A stretch of 8,321 nt of DNA, taken from contig CAKTXU010000062.1 of NCBI GenBank assembly GCA_934630995.1, forward strand, positions 1 through 8,321, read 5' to 3'. The stretch comes from an uncultured Eubacteriales bacterium (GTDB taxonomy: Bacteria > Bacillota > Clostridia > Oscillospirales > Acutalibacteraceae). Below are positions 6,674 through 8,321 of the stretch, piece by piece. Within the stretch, counting starts at the first letter, position 1. The number at the start of each line of letters is the position of its first letter. The translations under genes and the position numbers were made by a program. The notes beneath the pieces are model-generated. The model made no database searches, had not been told where the DNA came from, and saw only the letters and a program-made list of their open reading frames with translations.

Positions 6674-8321
6674 ATGACGAGAAATCATAAACGGCTGCTG
6701 CCCCTGCTGTTGTCGGCCGCGATGCTGTCGGCCATGCTCGGAGGATGCAAGCCCGGTAAGACCGAGAGCGGGAGCTCGTCGGCAGGGGGGACGGCCCCCG
6801 GCGGCATCCCGTACGCCAGCGGGGAGAACCTGATTACCGAGGGCCGGGCCAAGGGCTTTGTGCGCCTGTCGGACGCGGACAGGGAGAAATACGGCGCCAT
6901 CGCGAAGGAAACCCTCTTTGTGCCGGAAACCGCTTATTCCAACGGGGATAAGACCGTCTGCATCGCCAACGTGGTGCAGTACGGCGCAAAGGGGGACGGC
7001 GTGACCGATGACTCGGAGGCTTTCCGCAGCGCCATCCTGGCCGCGCAGAATCAAGGAGGCGGGACGGTCTTCGTGCCGGAGGGGGCCTATTATGTGCCCC
7101 AAACTCTGGCGCTGCCGAACAACGTGCTGCTGCGCGGGGAATTCGATACCCCGGAGACCTCCGGCTACGGCGGGGGGACCACTCTGCTGACCGACTATGG
7201 GGTGACGGGGATCTATTCCGGCGCCTTCCTCTCCCTCTCCTCTTCGGCTGGAGTGCGCAACATCGCCGTCTATTATCTCAACCAAAGCTTTGAGAGTCCG
7301 CTGGATCTCGCGCCCTGCATCGGGCTGGGCAGCGCGGCGAATATGGTGGTGGCGGGGACGACGGTGGAGAATGTGCTGCTGTACAACGCCTCTTATCCGC
7401 TGTATTACGGCGGCTGCTCCAACGCTGGACACGAGTTCAACAACATCTGGGCTACGCCGCTGAAAATCGGCTTGTTGACCGACAATAACGGCGATGTGAC
7501 CAACTTTGTCAACATGTATATGGACGCGCAGTATTACGCGGACTGCGGTTTTACCGGCGCGCCGCAGAGCGACACGGACAGGGAGAAGCTGGCCACGGCG
7601 CTGCGGGGCGCGGTGGCGTACATATTCGAACGGCACGATACCCCGTATGCCAATTCCCTGTATGCGTACGGCATCGGCACCGGCCTGATCGTCCGGGAGT
7701 CTAGCAACCCCAACCGCACCACCTGGGAAAACAGCGGCGGCTTCGACGGCGGCTGCCAGCTCTACAACTTCGAATTCACCGGCTGCCACACCGGCATACG
7801 CATCGAGAAGGTGCTGGTCAGCGTCAGCTTCATGCTGGGAAAGATTGGCTTGACCGATGCGGCGGATGCCACAGGGGTGCAGATAACCGGAGATTTCAAC
7901 CGGCAGGCCTCCTTCGATTCCATCCTCTTTGAAGGGAAACCGGCGAATGTGGTGGACAACGCCTGCACCGACGGCAATATCCAGTTCAGCAACTGCAGCT
8001 TTGCGGACTGGCGCGGTAGCGGCGTGCTGTCCAAGGCGGGACATATCTATCTGACCAATTGCGCCTTCGGCAGGGCGGGCGGCGAAATCAAGGCGGACGG
8101 CTCGGCGGCGCTGGGCGTGGTGGGGTGCACCTTCGCGGGCACGCCGGAGATTTCTGCCGCCGGCATTGAGGAGGGCAATTACCTCTTCTCCGCGGATAGG
8201 ATGAAAGACCTGATGCCCTCCCCGACGACGACCTATGATTTCATGCAGAAGCGCCCTTCCGCCGCCAAATTCGATATCTTCAACGCGGCGGACTACGGGA
8301 TGGACGAATTCGGTGAGGACG
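6674..8321 (+). CDS. paralogous beta-helix lipoprotein, cut by the window end
   Basis: An open frame of 549 codons with no stop before the window edge, so the gene is incomplete at its 3' end. Residues 1-25 form a lipoprotein signal (TRNHKR start, lipobox LGGC, Cys25). A Ser/Gly-rich spacer and EGRAKGFVRLS (56-66) follow. The Pectate_lyase_3 opening YGAKGDGVTDD lies at 103-113, with GGGTVFVPEGAYYV after it. The rest of domain 1 aligns with gene 3 along its whole length with one visible indel, a four-residue insertion near NMVVAG. The last visible residues (NAADYGMDEFGED, 537-549) match the opening of gene 3 domain 2, so the full protein should have the same two-domain form and about 950 residues. 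It starts 16 bases after the gene 3 stop with a good ribosome binding site, so co-transcription is very likely. It is a tandem duplicate of gene 3 that has clearly diverged. Substrate and activity are unknown. Confidence 0.88.
   Translation, partial: MTRNHKRLLPLLLSAAMLSAMLGGCKPGKTESGSSSAGGTAPGGIPYASGENLITEGRAKGFVRLSDADREKYGAIAKETLFVPETAYSNGDKTVCIANVVQYGAKGDGVTDDSEAFRSAILAAQNQGGGTVFVPEGAYYVPQTLALPNNVLLRGEFDTPETSGYGGGTTLLTDYGVTGIYSGAFLSLSSSAGVRNIAVYYLNQSFESPLDLAPCIGLGSAANMVVAGTTVENVLLYNASYPLYYGGCSNAGHEFNNIWATPLKIGLLTDNNGDVTNFVNMYMDAQYYADCGFTGAPQSDTDREKLATALRGAVAYIFERHDTPYANSLYAYGIGTGLIVRESSNPNRTTWENSGGFDGGCQLYNFEFTGCHTGIRIEKVLVSVSFMLGKIGLTDAADATGVQITGDFNRQASFDSILFEGKPANVVDNACTDGNIQFSNCSFADWRGSGVLSKAGHIYLTNCAFGRAGGEIKADGSAALGVVGCTFAGTPEISAAGIEEGNYLFSADRMKDLMPSPTTTYDFMQKRPSAAKFDIFNAADYGMDEFGED

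Noticed and set aside
6614..8044. 476-codon open frame on the minus strand opposite gene 4
   Set aside because: Its similarity to the minus-strand frame opposite gene 3 follows from the paralogy of the sense genes and is not independent evidence of coding.
1..8321. CRISPR arrays, tRNA or rRNA genes, insertion sequences, phage integration sites
   Set aside because: Neither strand shows regularly spaced short repeats, cloverleaf sequences, transposase motifs or terminal inverted repeats. The only sizeable repeats are the in-gene modules and the gene 3/gene 4 paralogy.

Overview
The window looks like a chromosomal segment from a GC-rich, low-oxygen Gram-positive bacterium, most likely a Clostridia/Oscillospiraceae-type Firmicute. 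The basis is strong AGGAGG-type ribosome binding sites, two lipoprotein signal peptides, a sortase-like cell-wall sorting tail, and Ser/Pro/Glu-rich linkers on surface proteins. The taxonomic call is an inference; no marker gene is present. GC content is roughly 60% by eye.

Layout: all genes are on the + strand and everything recognisable is exported. Positions 1-66 may be the last codons of an upstream gene. Gene 1 (79-2319) is a 746-residue wall-anchored protein with four beta-sandwich-like modules: a divergent pair (A1, A2), a Ser/Pro/Glu linker, a near-identical pair (B1, B2), then a PPHTG-type sorting signal. Gene 2 (2365-3636) is a smaller relative with two such modules, a Ser-rich stalk and a C-terminal membrane anchor. 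A hairpin-rich gap of about 150 bases follows, including a perfect 12-bp stem. Gene 3 (start about 3790, end 6657) and gene 4 (6674 to beyond the window end) are tandem paralogous lipoproteins. Gene 3 carries two consecutive pectate-lyase-3-type right-handed beta-helix domains. Gene 4 is cut by the window edge just as its second domain begins.

How they may work together (inference): genes 1 and 2 resemble multi-module surface binding proteins and genes 3 and 4 resemble membrane-tethered polysaccharide-acting beta-helix proteins. The cluster may therefore be a surface apparatus that captures and processes an extracellular or envelope glycan, with three anchoring chemistries: sortase, transmembrane helix and lipid. 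No transporter, regulator or sortase is visible, and no catalytic residues could be assigned, so substrate and enzymatic activity are unknown.
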